Source: Halocafeteria seosinensis
Taxonomy: Eukaryota; Sar; Bigyra; Bicosoecida
DNA: 56,833 nt
NCBI GenBank assembly: GCA_001687465.1
Contig: LVLI01000059.1
Coordinates: forward strand, 1-56,833
Direction of reading: 5' to 3'
The notes beneath the pieces are model-generated. The model was not told the origin of the DNA. It saw only the letters and a list, made by a program, of their open reading frames with translations, and ran no database searches. Below, one piece after another: positions 30,519 to 40,624 of this stretch. The position numbers and the translations under genes are program-made. The first letter of the stretch is position 1. The number at the start of each line of letters is the position of its first letter.

Positions 30519-33500
30519 ATGGTGAGACGCCAAATCATGAAGCGCTCTGCGACTTTGATGCATGCCTTTCTCGCTTTAATGCTAGTGAATGAGCTCCATG
30601 GAGCTCACATTCAGAATGAAATTACGTGGACAGATAGTGTGTGCGAAGCAGCAGGCAATGGCTCATCCGCTGGACAGGTCACCAAATCTGTGGATGAGAT
30701 ATTCCATTCTCTCGAAGTGGACGCTCCCATCCACACTTTCCAAATTCGAACAATTTCCGAGCATGTATGGCTTGAGATAGAATCGGTCGTCAGACATGGA
30801 GAGGGAGCCGCCTCGTGCGAAAGAGAGGACTTAACGGAAAGCGACCATCCCTTCCAGTTAGCCAAGCAGGAATTCAACACTATGGAGACGAATGCTCCCA
30901 GGGAGACTGTTGGCGAGTTGGATGGAACCCTGGAATTGAAGAAAGGTCGAACATTGTCTGCGGAAGGTTGCAATCGCTACAGCGTTGCTGTAGCAGCGTA
31001 CAGTAATGTGTACAGAAGCTGCAATGAAGCTCCTGGCGATGGAACATTTCTTATCGACCCATACGGTGGCGGAGGCGCTAATGGCTTTTGGACACGTTGT
31101 CGGGACAAATTCATGGAGATCACACGATCCATAGCAAAGGATCATCTCGACGCAACTCTGCGCTGGAAGGGAGATGTTCGATCATCTGGATTCTTGGACG
31201 AGAATCGCCCTTTCACTGTTGATGGTCAGGGCGACCACTATGCACACTACGATATCGAGGTTCCATTTGGGTACAACCAGTTTTATTTGGACGATTTCAG
31301 AATCAGGGCAATGTCATATGAAAAAACCACGTCTGACAGTTCGGAGATTCTGCACGGACAGTGGTTTACCGAGTGGACTCAGGAAGCAACGACCCAAAAC
31401 TGCAATAGAGGTGACTTTGCCTTCGGCTCCGCTTCCCACAACGGATCTGTAACCAGCTACGCTCGTTTTCAAAGCCTTTCCAGCAATGATGGAATAAGTA
31501 CTTTTGCAGGTAATGCGATCACTTTCAATGTTTCAGAATCCAAGACTTTCCGTCTCCACTGGGGGGAAAGTGGAGTGCAGCATGAAGGCTGGTCTTGGTG
31601 GAGTGGTAGCATATGGGTACGAAGAAATACGGCATTGCTCAATAGCTTAGAAAGCTGTGAAGAAGCTCCCAGAGACGGCAATTATTGGCTTAATCCACTT
31701 GGGAAAAGCACTTCGCAAGTATTGCGAACTCGGTGCTTCAATGGGTTCACGGAAATCACACGACATGTCGCTGCGCGCCATCTTAATGCAACTTTGACGT
31801 GGTATGGAGATGTAGTCGATTCGGGCTTTAAAAATGACTCGCGCCCGTTTACTGTAGATGGTCGTGGAGGCCATTTCACTCACTATGATATACCTGTTCC
31901 GATGATATACGATCAGTTCTACCTGGAAGACTTCAAGATTCGCTCTACCTCGTACTTGTGGTCCAGAAAGCACCGCTCTGAATTTGGTGCAACACAGAAA
32001 CCTTTTTTCACGTCATGGAAGCAAACCAGAATCGAAAGAACGGTTAGCGGTGACGTTACGTTTGGCCCACCTTTAGACACTGGTCCAACAACGAGTTACG
32101 CACGCTTCCAAAGTCTGCGGAGCCATTACGGCGTTCATTCATTTCGAGGAAACGGGAGAGTGTTCAATGTATCGAATTCAAATGTGTTTAGGCTTCACTG
32201 GGGAGAGCGTGGGATTCAGAGTGAGGGTTGGGCTTGGTGGAATGGTAGTATCTGGGTCAAGAGAAATCCCCGACTTTTAGGTGGTGTATACAGAAGCTGT
32301 GATGAAGTGCCTGAGGACGGTCGCCACCGAATCAACCCATCTTCCCAAACTACTGTCAATGCTGCATTTTGGACCACGTGCAAGGATGGTTTCATGGAGG
32401 TGACCATGGATATAGCGAGAGAGTATTTGTCTGGCAGGCTTGCTAATACGGGAAACGTCTCCGAGTCGGGATTTTCCAACGATGGGAAACCATTTTCTGC
32501 TGGATATGGAAGTCACTTATGTGCTTACTCCATGCAGATACCGTTTGAATATAATCAATTTTTCTTGGAGGATTTTGAGGTTTATTCGATCGGATCCAAA
32601 CCTGAACATGGGAGCTACGGGAACAGCGATCGCTTTGCAGTGGGATGGACTCCTAATTCTACTATGGCGAGTAGTTATTCACTCTTGCGACATATAAACA
32701 CTACTGGCACCATCCATCGACTTTCACAGAATGGAAGCATATTCTCCGTACCGCAATCGCAAATATTTCAGATTTTTTGGAAACATACTGGATCTGATTA
32801 CGGAGGATGGGAGTGGGCAAATGGCACTGTTTGGCTGAAGAGGAATCGTTCCCTGCTGAACATCTATAAGGACTGTAATGAGGTTCCCGAAGATGGAGCT
32901 TACAACTTGACTCCTGTCAAAGGAAGGGTTGCTACTAGATGCTTCAAGGGGTTTATGGAAATAACGCCGCAAATCGCCAAAGACACACTGAATGCGACAT
33001 TGACTTGGAGCGGAGACGTTGTTGATTATGGATTCGTTGACGAGAACCGACCGTTCACCGTGGATGGCAAAGGAGGCCACTATGCTCACTACGATATCCC
33101 CATTCCTTTTGAGTATAATCAATTCTACGTAGAGAACTTTCGAATTCGATCCACGTCGGGAATGTTAGACAATACTCATACGTCGGAGCTTGGGTATATT
33201 GGCAAGCCTTTCATTACACGGTGGAACCAATACAGTCCTGATGCTATAGGAGGAGGAGATTTCGCGTTCGGCTCACCTAAAGAAGATGGTCCCGCTACAA
33301 GCTACGCCCGATTTCAGGAGTTTCGCAGTCACAGCGAGACTAGCAAGTTCAACGCGAATACCGTAGTTTTTAATGTCTCTAAGTCCAATCAGTTTCGACT
33401 TCACTGGGCTGAAGCAGGCTGGCAGAACGAAGGATGGGTGTGGTGGAGTGGCTCAATTTGGTTAGGAAATCATGAACGAACATGTACGACCCTATGTGAT

Positions 33501-35195
33501 ACGTTTGACCAGCATGATCAATGCAACATTGTGGTTTATAGTTCGAGCGTTTGGACACGATGCCAAGATGGGTTTATTGAAATAAACGCAAGTACGGCAA
33601 AAGACCAGTTGAATGGACGATTGACATGGACAGGGGATGTGCAGAGCTTCGGCTTTATTGACGGCTACCGCCCGTTTACGGTTGATGGCGACGGGAACCA
33701 CTTTGCTCATTATGATATAGTTCTTCCTTTCAATTTCACTCAATTTTATCTGGACGATTTCAAAATCCGTGCCGCTTCCTACTTGAATTTTGGGTCCACT
33801 TCAGAGATACATAACTCCGAAACAACCCGATACCAAAGTTGGGAAACTTTAGGGTTTAAACGCCGAGGAGGACAACATAGTGGAGATGTTGCATTCGGCT
33901 CACCTGAGGAAACTAAACCTGCAACGAGTTATGCCCGATTTCAGTCATTGCGGTCAAAAGACGGTGTTCATACTTTTAAGGGAAATGGATTCCTGTACAA
34001 TGTGACACGATCGCATAGGTTTCGCATTCATTGGGGGGAAAAAGGCCGGCAAGACGAGGGTTGGGCTTGGTGGGATGGATCGATATGGATAAGAAACCAT
34101 ACACCAACAAGGGATGCCGTAGTCATCAATCACATTTGCTCACTTATGTTTGAAGTGTCTGCATGTCCAAGTTATACTGTTATCGGAAGAGATCATTTAA
34201 AGTGTATCTCTTGCGTGGCTGGTGCAGTTCCGGACACTGCACGCCGCAATTGTACTCCATGTCCGCCTGGCATGGTGGCAGGGGAGTCAGATACATCGTG
34301 CAGGCTATGTGAGCTTGGGAAAATCCCGTCCGGAGACGGAAGCAGGTGCCTGCCGTGTCCAAGCGCTAATGTAAGCAACTGCCTTGGGCTAGTAGTGAGT
34401 CCCACTTCGGCAGCCACTTCACCCCTCCCAAGTTCCGAAGCGTCAACTACCATCACATCACGAGTCTCCAACAATTTCAATGCGTCGTCTGATTTGGTAT
34501 CGAAATCTGAGGTGGCTGTAGTGGGATCCAGTTCACTCATCAACCCGTCCCTGAATCCAAGCAATCCGAGCACATATCCTTTTCTTGTTTCGGCCTCGTC
34601 AGCCAGTGACAATAGATCGCCGCAGACAGTAACGCCTTCTACCTCGCATTACACTTCTTCAAAGGGAGATACCAACACTGCAACAATGACCATTATTCCA
34701 ACTTTTGTCTCCAATCCCACTTCTTTTTTTGGAATGGCGTCAAGTACGGTAAGCACTACAGCACAGACCGCGGCACCCGAAGGCTTCAGCCTCTCCGAAT
34801 ATAACCACTCAGCATCGACGTCTTCCACTTCACATTTTAATACTTCAAAGGAGGGAAGCACCACTGCAACATGGTCTTTTATGCCAACTACTGTGTCCAA
34901 TTACACTGCTTTTGTCGGAACGAGTACTGTTAGCACGACAGTAGGCACTGCAGCACCCGAAAGCTTCAGTGGCTCCGAGTATAACCAGTCGATATCATCG
35001 TCTAAATCTGTCGCATATGCACTGGGAACTGTTCTCACATTGGCTATATGTACGCTTACCATGTTGGTTGCATACAAACGGAGGCGAAACAAGGCAAAAA
35101 AATCCAGTTTTGCGGATCCATTAACACTCTATAGACAGCAACTATGTACGACTTCCTGGTTACGCGCATCATCGCGATTCAAGGAACAACCATGA
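30519..35195 (+). CDS. type I surface protein with five copies of an unrecognised module
   Basis: 1558 codons without an intron. A signal peptide starts at the second Met (MKRSATLMHAFLALML). Five modules of about 200 residues follow, starting near residues 164, 376, 590, 781 and 988. Typical landmarks are C.E.P.DG.Y.L.P (echoing the start of fibrinogen-like or collagen C-propeptide domains), TRC..GF.EIT, RPFTVDG.G.H.AHYDI, YNQFYL.DF.IR, SYARFQ, FRLHWGE and EGW.WW.GSIW. Module 3 is the most diverged and module 5 lacks the standard opening. A Cys-rich EGF/TNFR-like region (1203-1287, CTPCPPGMVAG) and a Ser/Thr stalk (1290-1490) precede a membrane segment (about 1497-1517, LGTVLTLAICTLTMLVAY) with a KRRR stop-transfer. 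The annotated end is doubtful: an open frame offset by one base continues from about 35125 to 35922. Function unknown; adhesion or ligand binding is a guess. Confidence 0.8.
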   Translation: MVRRQIMKRSATLMHAFLALMLVNELHGAHIQNEITWTDSVCEAAGNGSSAGQVTKSVDEIFHSLEVDAPIHTFQIRTISEHVWLEIESVVRHGEGAASCEREDLTESDHPFQLAKQEFNTMETNAPRETVGELDGTLELKKGRTLSAEGCNRYSVAVAAYSNVYRSCNEAPGDGTFLIDPYGGGGANGFWTRCRDKFMEITRSIAKDHLDATLRWKGDVRSSGFLDENRPFTVDGQGDHYAHYDIEVPFGYNQFYLDDFRIRAMSYEKTTSDSSEILHGQWFTEWTQEATTQNCNRGDFAFGSASHNGSVTSYARFQSLSSNDGISTFAGNAITFNVSESKTFRLHWGESGVQHEGWSWWSGSIWVRRNTALLNSLESCEEAPRDGNYWLNPLGKSTSQVLRTRCFNGFTEITRHVAARHLNATLTWYGDVVDSGFKNDSRPFTVDGRGGHFTHYDIPVPMIYDQFYLEDFKIRSTSYLWSRKHRSEFGATQKPFFTSWKQTRIERTVSGDVTFGPPLDTGPTTSYARFQSLRSHYGVHSFRGNGRVFNVSNSNVFRLHWGERGIQSEGWAWWNGSIWVKRNPRLLGGVYRSCDEVPEDGRHRINPSSQTTVNAAFWTTCKDGFMEVTMDIAREYLSGRLANTGNVSESGFSNDGKPFSAGYGSHLCAYSMQIPFEYNQFFLEDFEVYSIGSKPEHGSYGNSDRFAVGWTPNSTMASSYSLLRHINTTGTIHRLSQNGSIFSVPQSQIFQIFWKHTGSDYGGWEWANGTVWLKRNRSLLNIYKDCNEVPEDGAYNLTPVKGRVATRCFKGFMEITPQIAKDTLNATLTWSGDVVDYGFVDENRPFTVDGKGGHYAHYDIPIPFEYNQFYVENFRIRSTSGMLDNTHTSELGYIGKPFITRWNQYSPDAIGGGDFAFGSPKEDGPATSYARFQEFRSHSETSKFNANTVVFNVSKSNQFRLHWAEAGWQNEGWVWWSGSIWLGNHERTCTTLCDTFDQHDQCNIVVYSSSVWTRCQDGFIEINASTAKDQLNGRLTWTGDVQSFGFIDGYRPFTVDGDGNHFAHYDIVLPFNFTQFYLDDFKIRAASYLNFGSTSEIHNSETTRYQSWETLGFKRRGGQHSGDVAFGSPEETKPATSYARFQSLRSKDGVHTFKGNGFLYNVTRSHRFRIHWGEKGRQDEGWAWWDGSIWIRNHTPTRDAVVINHICSLMFEVSACPSYTVIGRDHLKCISCVAGAVPDTARRNCTPCPPGMVAGESDTSCRLCELGKIPSGDGSRCLPCPSANVSNCLGLVVSPTSAATSPLPSSEASTTITSRVSNNFNASSDLVSKSEVAVVGSSSLINPSLNPSNPSTYPFLVSASSASDNRSPQTVTPSTSHYTSSKGDTNTATMTIIPTFVSNPTSFFGMASSTVSTTAQTAAPEGFSLSEYNHSASTSSTSHFNTSKEGSTTATWSFMPTTVSNYTAFVGTSTVSTTVGTAAPESFSGSEYNQSISSSKSVAYALGTVLTLAICTLTMLVAYKRRRNKAKKSSFADPLTLYRQQLCTTSWLRASSRFKEQP

Positions 35196-35922
35196 CGGAG
35201 AATCGAAGAACCGCTGGTACGACGGGAACTTCACCCCTTGTCATGATAGACTGTCAGCAGGAAACACTGCATCCCTAGCTACACACATGAAATCGGTAAA
35301 TCCGCTAGTTGCGACTGCTGGTACAGAACCCGCAGCACGGGTAGGACAGGAGGGTTCAATTATCCATGATCCTGGCATAGACCATAGGACAAAACTAAGC
35401 GCCGAAGTAGAGTTTGTTGACTTGGTAAATAGCTCTCCGGAATCCAGCACAGTTAAGGTCACATCAGTGAAGGCCCCAAGGGTAGAGTCAGCGAGCGGGA
35501 AGGAAAGCAGTTCACCAAGCAAACAGGTTGCTATAGCAACCAACATAGACCGCGCGGAGCTGCGTACTGTTGATAAGGTGTTGTTGAGACTGCGCGAGTG
35601 GAAGGCAACACTTTTAGCAGAACCACCGCCACTGGTGGAAATCCAAACGAAACAGGGAAATGTTGAGGTCAGGGAGGAAACGGCTTTTGGAGGACGAAAT
35701 ACAGACACCTCTACTTTTGGAATAGGAAACCGAAACGACAAGTGCAGTCACTTCTCACAACGGGACAGAAGGCGGCATCATAAAACAGAGTTTAATCAAA
35801 GGCTGCCGAGTGCGCACACCCTGTACCGTGGCAATGCCCTTCGAGCCGTTGCTTCTAAAGGGAAGATGCGGCCAGTGAATAACGGCACGAGGATCCCCAC
35901 AAACGCTAGCTTGGCGTCCTGA
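35125..35922 (+). CDS. probable out-of-frame cytosolic tail of the five-module protein
   Basis: The frame one base offset from the preceding gene is open for about 265 codons (35125-35922), far more than chance allows for noncoding sequence. It begins inside the cytosolic end of that gene. The encoded sequence is hydrophilic (HHRDSRNNHDGESKNRWYDG and onward), as expected of a cytosolic tail. Either one base is gained or lost in the 35125-35170 stretch (sequencing error or real mutation), or a very short or unrecognised intron joins the frames. A GT at 35146 and an AG at 35183 would give an intron of only about 38 bp, shorter than any other here, and would lead into another frame. A separate gene is less likely because no good start precedes it. 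Confidence 0.5.
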   Translation, partial: HSIDSNYVRLPGYAHHRDSRNNHDGESKNRWYDGNFTPCHDRLSAGNTASLATHMKSVNPLVATAGTEPAARVGQEGSIIHDPGIDHRTKLSAEVEFVDLVNSSPESSTVKVTSVKAPRVESASGKESSSPSKQVAIATNIDRAELRTVDKVLLRLREWKATLLAEPPPLVEIQTKQGNVEVREETAFGGRNTDTSTFGIGNRNDKCSHFSQRDRRRHHKTEFNQRLPSAHTLYRGNALRAVASKGKMRPVNNGTRIPTNASLAS

Positions 35923-36218
35923 TTGGCGCTCCGCAATAGTGTACATATTTCGGTTTACAGATTCCGCGTCGGTGGTTCACACGAGTCCATGGTCACTGAA
36001 TCACTGATTGGAGTGTTAAGCAAATAAACAAATTCCATAGCCCACCTGTAGTGTTCTAACATGGTGGGTTCAAGAAAACATTAGTACTTTACATTATACA
36101 GCAGCGTCCGGAGATATTGGCATTTGCACTGTTGGTTTGTATTTGCCGTGGGTGAAACAACGAGCGGATGGTTTCTCCCTTGCGTGTATCTACAGTAGCA
36201 GCGGATGATGCCATCGGT

Positions 36219-37729
36219 ATGAGGAAATGGAGCATGACATGCCTGATTTCAATGTGGTTTATTCCAGCCACAATGGCATGGAGGGGAGGCGGTGCTGAGG
36301 TTGTCGACCTTCGCCCAAACATTCTGGCGCACCAACACCCCTGTATTGACTACAGCACGAGACAAGATGAAGAAGGCCTATTTGAGCAATATTGCAACAT
36401 AGTTTGGACGAATAACAGCGCGTTTATTTCTTTGGATGCCAGCGAGATATTTGATGGAAATGATTTCATCATTGATCTCCACAATACAGTATCACCGAGA
36501 TCGAAGGCATATTCCAAGTGAGCGAAAGGATTAATTCGTCCATGGAAGCACCTTTGATCCGCCACGTCCACACGCGAAACGGTGAAACGAGCTCCACTGG
36601 GGGATTAATAGTGTGGTCGAAACAGAAGTTCTTTAAAGTAGATTCCTGTAGTTCCTCCGGGATCATACGAGGAGACCAAACCCCACGATATTCCCCATGG
36701 CTTGGTGGAGGAGGAATCGCTGACTTTAAGAGTGCATCAGGAGGTGGCAGCTTTACCATATCTTCCTCGCAATCTACCGGTAACATAACTGGTGGGCGCG
36801 CGGGTGGAATTGTAGGGATCTCGGCTGCCACGTTGCATGGGGTTGGAAGCATAATAGCTTGCTTCTCAGCAGGTGTCATTTCTGGAAATTCTGCAGGAGG
36901 GATAGCGGGTAGCGGGGCAGGAGTTGACGAAGGTCAGTTAGATTTGTTCCAGTGTTTCTCTTCGGGTGACGTTGATGGTGACTGGAGTGGCGGGTTAGCC
37001 GGTAACGGTGCTGGATGGAGAAAAGGGAGCTTCTTTGCTAAACAGTGTTTTTCTCTTGGACATATCAATGGGAAATCGAGCGGCGGACTTGTAGGTAAGT
37101 TTGCAGCAGGCAAAGGGGGAAATCTGGTCGTTACCGAATGTTACTCTAAAGGCAATATCTGTGGTGACGATAGCGGAGGAATTTGCGGCGATGGGCTTGC
37201 CGGTAGCGGCGGTAGAGCTGTTATTCGCAATACATATGCCTCTGGACATGTTTCAAGCAATGTACAGAACACAGGAGGGATAGCTGGGGACGTTAGAGCA
37301 AACACTGCTTTCGTTGCGATAAAGTACTCTGTTTATTCGGGAGATGGTGGTATATCGGGCCGAAATGACCAACTAATAGAGTCCTTGGAGACAAATTCGG
37401 GAAAGCTAAACCGCATAAGAGGGCAGTTGTATTCTTACAATGGAACGCAAATGTGGTCCAACGAGACGTGGTTTGTGGAAGCACCACAGTGTTTTCCACG
37501 TCTTCGGTTTGAGAGAAGTTTCATTGTGACTAGTGCTAAGCCAACAAAATCACCAGATTATGTGCCCAGTGGTATCCCTCCAGCCCCCCCCCCGGTTTCA
37601 TCAGTCAGAGCAACAAGCACGCCATTCAATACGATAACTAATGCAGTCGAAACGCTACCGCCTTCGTCTCCGACAGCTTCGAGAGGACGGAAGCAACTTC
37701 CTGCGCAAAGACCTCGGAGATATACATAG
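36219..37729 (+). CDS. GLUG-repeat protein, copy 2 (frameshifted)
   Basis: A shorter paralogue of the GLUG proteins. The signal peptide MRKWSMTCLISMWFIPATMA starts at 36219, and VVDLRPNILA and FISLDASEIFDG follow. Near 36490-36500 the frame breaks: similarity to copy 3 continues one frame over (ITEIEGIFQVSERI, then APLIRHVHTRNG) to the stop at 37729. GLUG repeats (SGGICG, AGGIVG, SGGLAG) fill about 36770-37300. The Pro-rich tail is short and ends in QLPAQRPRRYT, a variant of the family's basic C-terminus. The polytopic N-terminal extension of copies 1 and 3 is absent. One base gained or lost explains the break, so the locus is either a young pseudogene or a sequence error. Confidence 0.65.
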
Positions 37730-38365
37730 AGACAGCGTTGTTATTCGATGCATCTTTTTGTCTCCTATATTTAGTGTTACACCCGTACACTGCCTTCAGG
37801 TGTCTTGTAGAGCATCGGAGCGTAAGAAACCGGCAGTGTATGACGGGGTTTAGAGAACTTGTGGAGCTAAGTGGTTGTGGACAATTTCCTGGCCGGTGGG
37901 CTACCTGTCAAACAACAAATGCAATGGGCAGTGTTAAGGGGATACACATCAATTAATTAAATTCACTGGTTCCTTCATTAAATGTCGTGCAGCAACCCCA
38001 CGTCGTCTCCAAGAGTATCCTAAGCAACGCTGACAAGCCTCAAGAATCTTTCAATTGGAAACTTGGCCACGTTGGGAAGTAATTCTTCTTGGGGCTTAGG
38101 AGGACTCCCCTCTGCAGAATAAGCATGCATGTTACATTGGCAGTTGCTTCTAAAATATCCTTATGCCACTTCGGTAATCTAAGCAAAATACATGTATCAC
38201 GTGAAAGTGCAAGGTTCAATTCCAGAATGTGAAACCCGATGGAATTGTTCATCTATCCTGACCTCTAGCGGTATACTTTCTTTCGTACATTTTTTTCTCT
38301 TTCTTTCTCTTTATTCTTAGATAGTCATACGTCTTGTACAACAGTACCTTCTCCTTGGTGGTGCC
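37730..38365. other. spacer with a repeat copy
   Basis: Contains the fourth, partial copy of the dispersed repeat (37868-37911). The rest has no recognisable gene. A pyrimidine-rich run (about 38288-38322, TTTTTTCTCTTTCTTTC) lies 45-80 bases upstream of the MIC19-like start and may belong to its promoter. Confidence 0.45.
37868..37911 (+). repeat. dispersed repeat, copy 4 (core only)
   Basis: It carries the GGTTGTGGACAA..TTCCTGGCCGGTGGGCTACCTGTCA core that matches the other three copies; the flanking blocks are lost. It lies on the same strand as the others and about 140 bases after GLUG copy 2. Confidence 0.6.
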
Positions 38366-38987
38366 ATGGGTTCGGGCTCCAGCAAACAGCAGCCAGCTGA
38401 TTCCTCCGGAGGAGCTGGAGGACAGCAATCCATACCTCCCGTTGTGCTCGTAAGGACATGCACCAATAGATGATGGTAGTTACTCACTAATGCATCTATC
38501 TACCTACCTGTATGCGTGCAGAGACGCCATGATGCGATGCAGCAGGAGGACAAAGAGGCTGCTTTACGACGATTGTACGTATTCCATGCCACCATATGCA
38601 TGTAATGCACTATGTAGATGATGTCTGTGCTTTCACAGAGAGGAGGATTTCTACCGGGAAGCGTACAATGAAGGGCAGAAACAAGTGCTGGAAGGCGTGA
38701 ACAGCCGGGCTGATCAGCTGTCGGATGTGAAAATGGCTGAAAAATTATCAGAAGCCGAGAAAGATAGACAGCAAATTGCAGAGCAATCGCTGGAGCAATT
38801 CAGGAAGGAAATTCATAGTCTGCGTGTGAAAGGCAATCCGTGCGCACAAGAACGGGAAGCATGCCTGGCCTGCTATCGAAGCCATGGATCCACGGATCCA
38901 TTACAATGCGAGACCCAGTTACAGCAGTTCGAACAATGCACGTCTCAAGCTGCAAAGAAACACCTGAGCCCTAGTGGAAGAGCGTAG
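38366..38987 (+). CDS. MIC19/MIC25-like CHCH protein of the MICOS complex
   Basis: A small mitochondrial intermembrane-space protein expected to help form crista junctions. Three exons (38366-38449, 38522-38574, 38639-38987) give 161 residues; exons 1 and 2 are too short to show as open frames. It starts MGSGSSK, a good N-myristoylation signal as in animal MIC19. A charged helical region follows. The C-terminal CHCH domain has twin CX9C pairs: CAQEREACLAC and CETQLQQFEQC. The length is somewhat below the roughly 225 residues of animal MIC19. MIC25 or another myristoylated CHCH protein is the alternative; the combination of myristoylation site, central coiled coil and C-terminal CHCH supports MIC19. 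Confidence 0.8.
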
Positions 38988-39299
38988 GATACAGAGAACC
39001 GGGGGCGAGTTCAGAGCACCTAAGTGCTCTAATTCAGCTAACTACCGACAACGACACCTGCCCACTATATATGGATACAGAGCTTCAGCTGGCGTTGTTG
39101 CACTCATTTACCGGGATAGCCGACGGAATTTTGATGTTTTATATGTGTTTCGCATTATATATTCTCTCTATACGTTAGTGAGGGGTGCAGCTGCCATTCA
39201 GGAGCACGAACTGTAGCCCAGTATCGAATTGGTGTTCTTGTAAGATGCCCCTGACTGCTACATTAAATGGCAACCAAACCAAATAGTCTAGCATACAAT

Positions 39300-39400
39300 T
39301 AATCCACTGAATTCTTTGTAGAATATTGATAAAGCGCCCTGCTTTGTAGGTCTCACTGCAATAACATGGTCAAATTTTCCCACATCCGAAGACTGAGAAA
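39300..39400 (-). pseudogene. decayed copy of the LYRM9-like exon 2
   Basis: The sequence TTTGTAGAATATTGATAAAG...GTAGGTCTCACTGCAATAACATGG...TTTTCCCACATCC follows the order of words in the LYRM9-like exon 2 at 39700-39770 (TTTGTAGAATAT, GTAGGTTCGCTGCCATAACATCG, TTTTGCGGATCC). It is about 390 bases away on the same strand. Indels break the frame. It looks like a tandem duplicate that has decayed. Confidence 0.5.
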
Positions 39401-39695
39401 CGCTTAATGCCGAGCAGCGGAAGTGTCTAAGGACGTAAACGTGTGATTGAGCAAGCTTACAATGTAGACACTATTTCCCGTTTCCAGTATGGCTCCTTTA
39501 GGTGGTGATTCCATAATTCGCTGGGCGTAAAGCCTAAAGCTTCGGATCATCGCCCACTGCTGGAGTCGTCGTATTGCCACCCTGGAGCATTGTACTGCAC
39601 GATATCCAGCATAGCATTTAACTGCTCTCTAATAAAACAGGGCCGCTTGCCTGACTACGATGGCGTCTGAGTGAATAGCCAGCATACAACGCCGA

Positions 39696-39994
39696 TCAAC
39701 TTACCTTTTGTAGAATATAGTCCACGGATTCGTAGGTTCGCTGCCATAACATCGCCAAGTTTTGCGGATCCGTCTCATGACGATACGCCTCAAACTCCTG
39801 CCTATACATACATTTGCGTAGAAATAAGCTCTCCGCGCAGGTATTGCTTGTTGTTTGGTGGGGTTGAATTCTATACTTACGTCGCGTGCTCGATGGAGGT
39901 AGTAGTCTCGACAGTTCTCCGGTAAGGTCCTAAAATTGCGCAGGACATACCTATACAGCGCTTTCGTGTCAAACATATCCGATAAGTGCCGCAT
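39696..39994 (-). CDS. LYRM9-like LYR-motif protein
   Basis: A small protein of the Complex1_LYR family; members bind mitochondrial acyl carrier protein and help assemble respiratory complexes or Fe-S clusters. Two exons, 39994-39881 and 39797-39696, give 71 residues, with an 83-bp intron. The LYR motif is in KALYRYVLRNFRTLP, followed by YYLHRARD, then after the junction EFEAYRHETDP and a final helix ending in ILQKVS. Size, motif spacing and the final helix fit LYRM9 best (about 78 residues in animals). I used the Met at 39994; one at 39976 would put LYR at residues 6-8. An additional upstream exon cannot be excluded: a short frame near 40216 (MAVICQELKDRYLLE) could splice in. Confidence 0.7.
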
Positions 39995-40624
39995 TGATTC
40001 CGTGCGGTCGTCTTCATCATCGAGTGGGCTCCTGCTGCATACTATGGCAGTGTGTATGTGTCTGCGTGGGGACGTGTGCTGCCGTCGTATACAGCCAGCA
40101 CACAGTCCCCTGCTCCCCAACAGGATTCTTCTGCTCATTTCTGACTCATAACTGCGGTACTTTCCAGCAAGTAGCGATCCTTCAGTTCCTGGCAAATCAC
40201 GGCCATGTTCTAAGACAGTCCGTCGACAACACTTCCACACTTCACAACCCCTGGCTTGAAGCGAAAGTCGCGACCGGAAGCAACGGGACATGAGGAAATT
40301 GGAACCACAATTGATGCGGTATTGGTATTGATTTCTATCACTGGCACTGAGGGACAAGACTCTCACTGGGAAGCAACGTCTTCCCGCTGCTCGTGCGCTG
40401 AAGCGCTTTCTGGAGACTACCGTATACAAACGTAAGTTGTATATACACAGTACAGTACAACTGTATTGGCGACAGAACCATAAAACGAAGAAATGCTCCT
40501 CAAACGAAGAAAGTATTCCTCTGAGGCCATAGGAAACCAAGGCGTCGGACAGCAAGCAAGAACCAAGAACAAAGAGGAGCGCGTATCGTGATTCATCGCC
40601 TTTTCTAAAGCTAATACTGTAACC
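39995..40624. other. divergent promoter region, LYRM9-like and GLUG copy 3
   Basis: The two flanking genes point away from each other. The long minus-strand frame crossing this region reads through an intron and is not a gene of its own. A possible upstream LYRM exon near 40216-40172 is mentioned with that gene. No other feature is recognisable. Confidence 0.4.

Noticed and set aside
35143-35185. A 38-bp intron joining the five-module protein to its tail
   Set aside because: It is shorter than every other inferred intron here (52 bp or more) and splicing it would lead to a different frame that stops near 35275.
39701-40555. Minus-strand frame of 284 codons
   Set aside because: It joins the first LYRM9-like exon to an unspliced intron and upstream noncoding sequence. 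Exon 2 is in another frame, so this is not the real protein.
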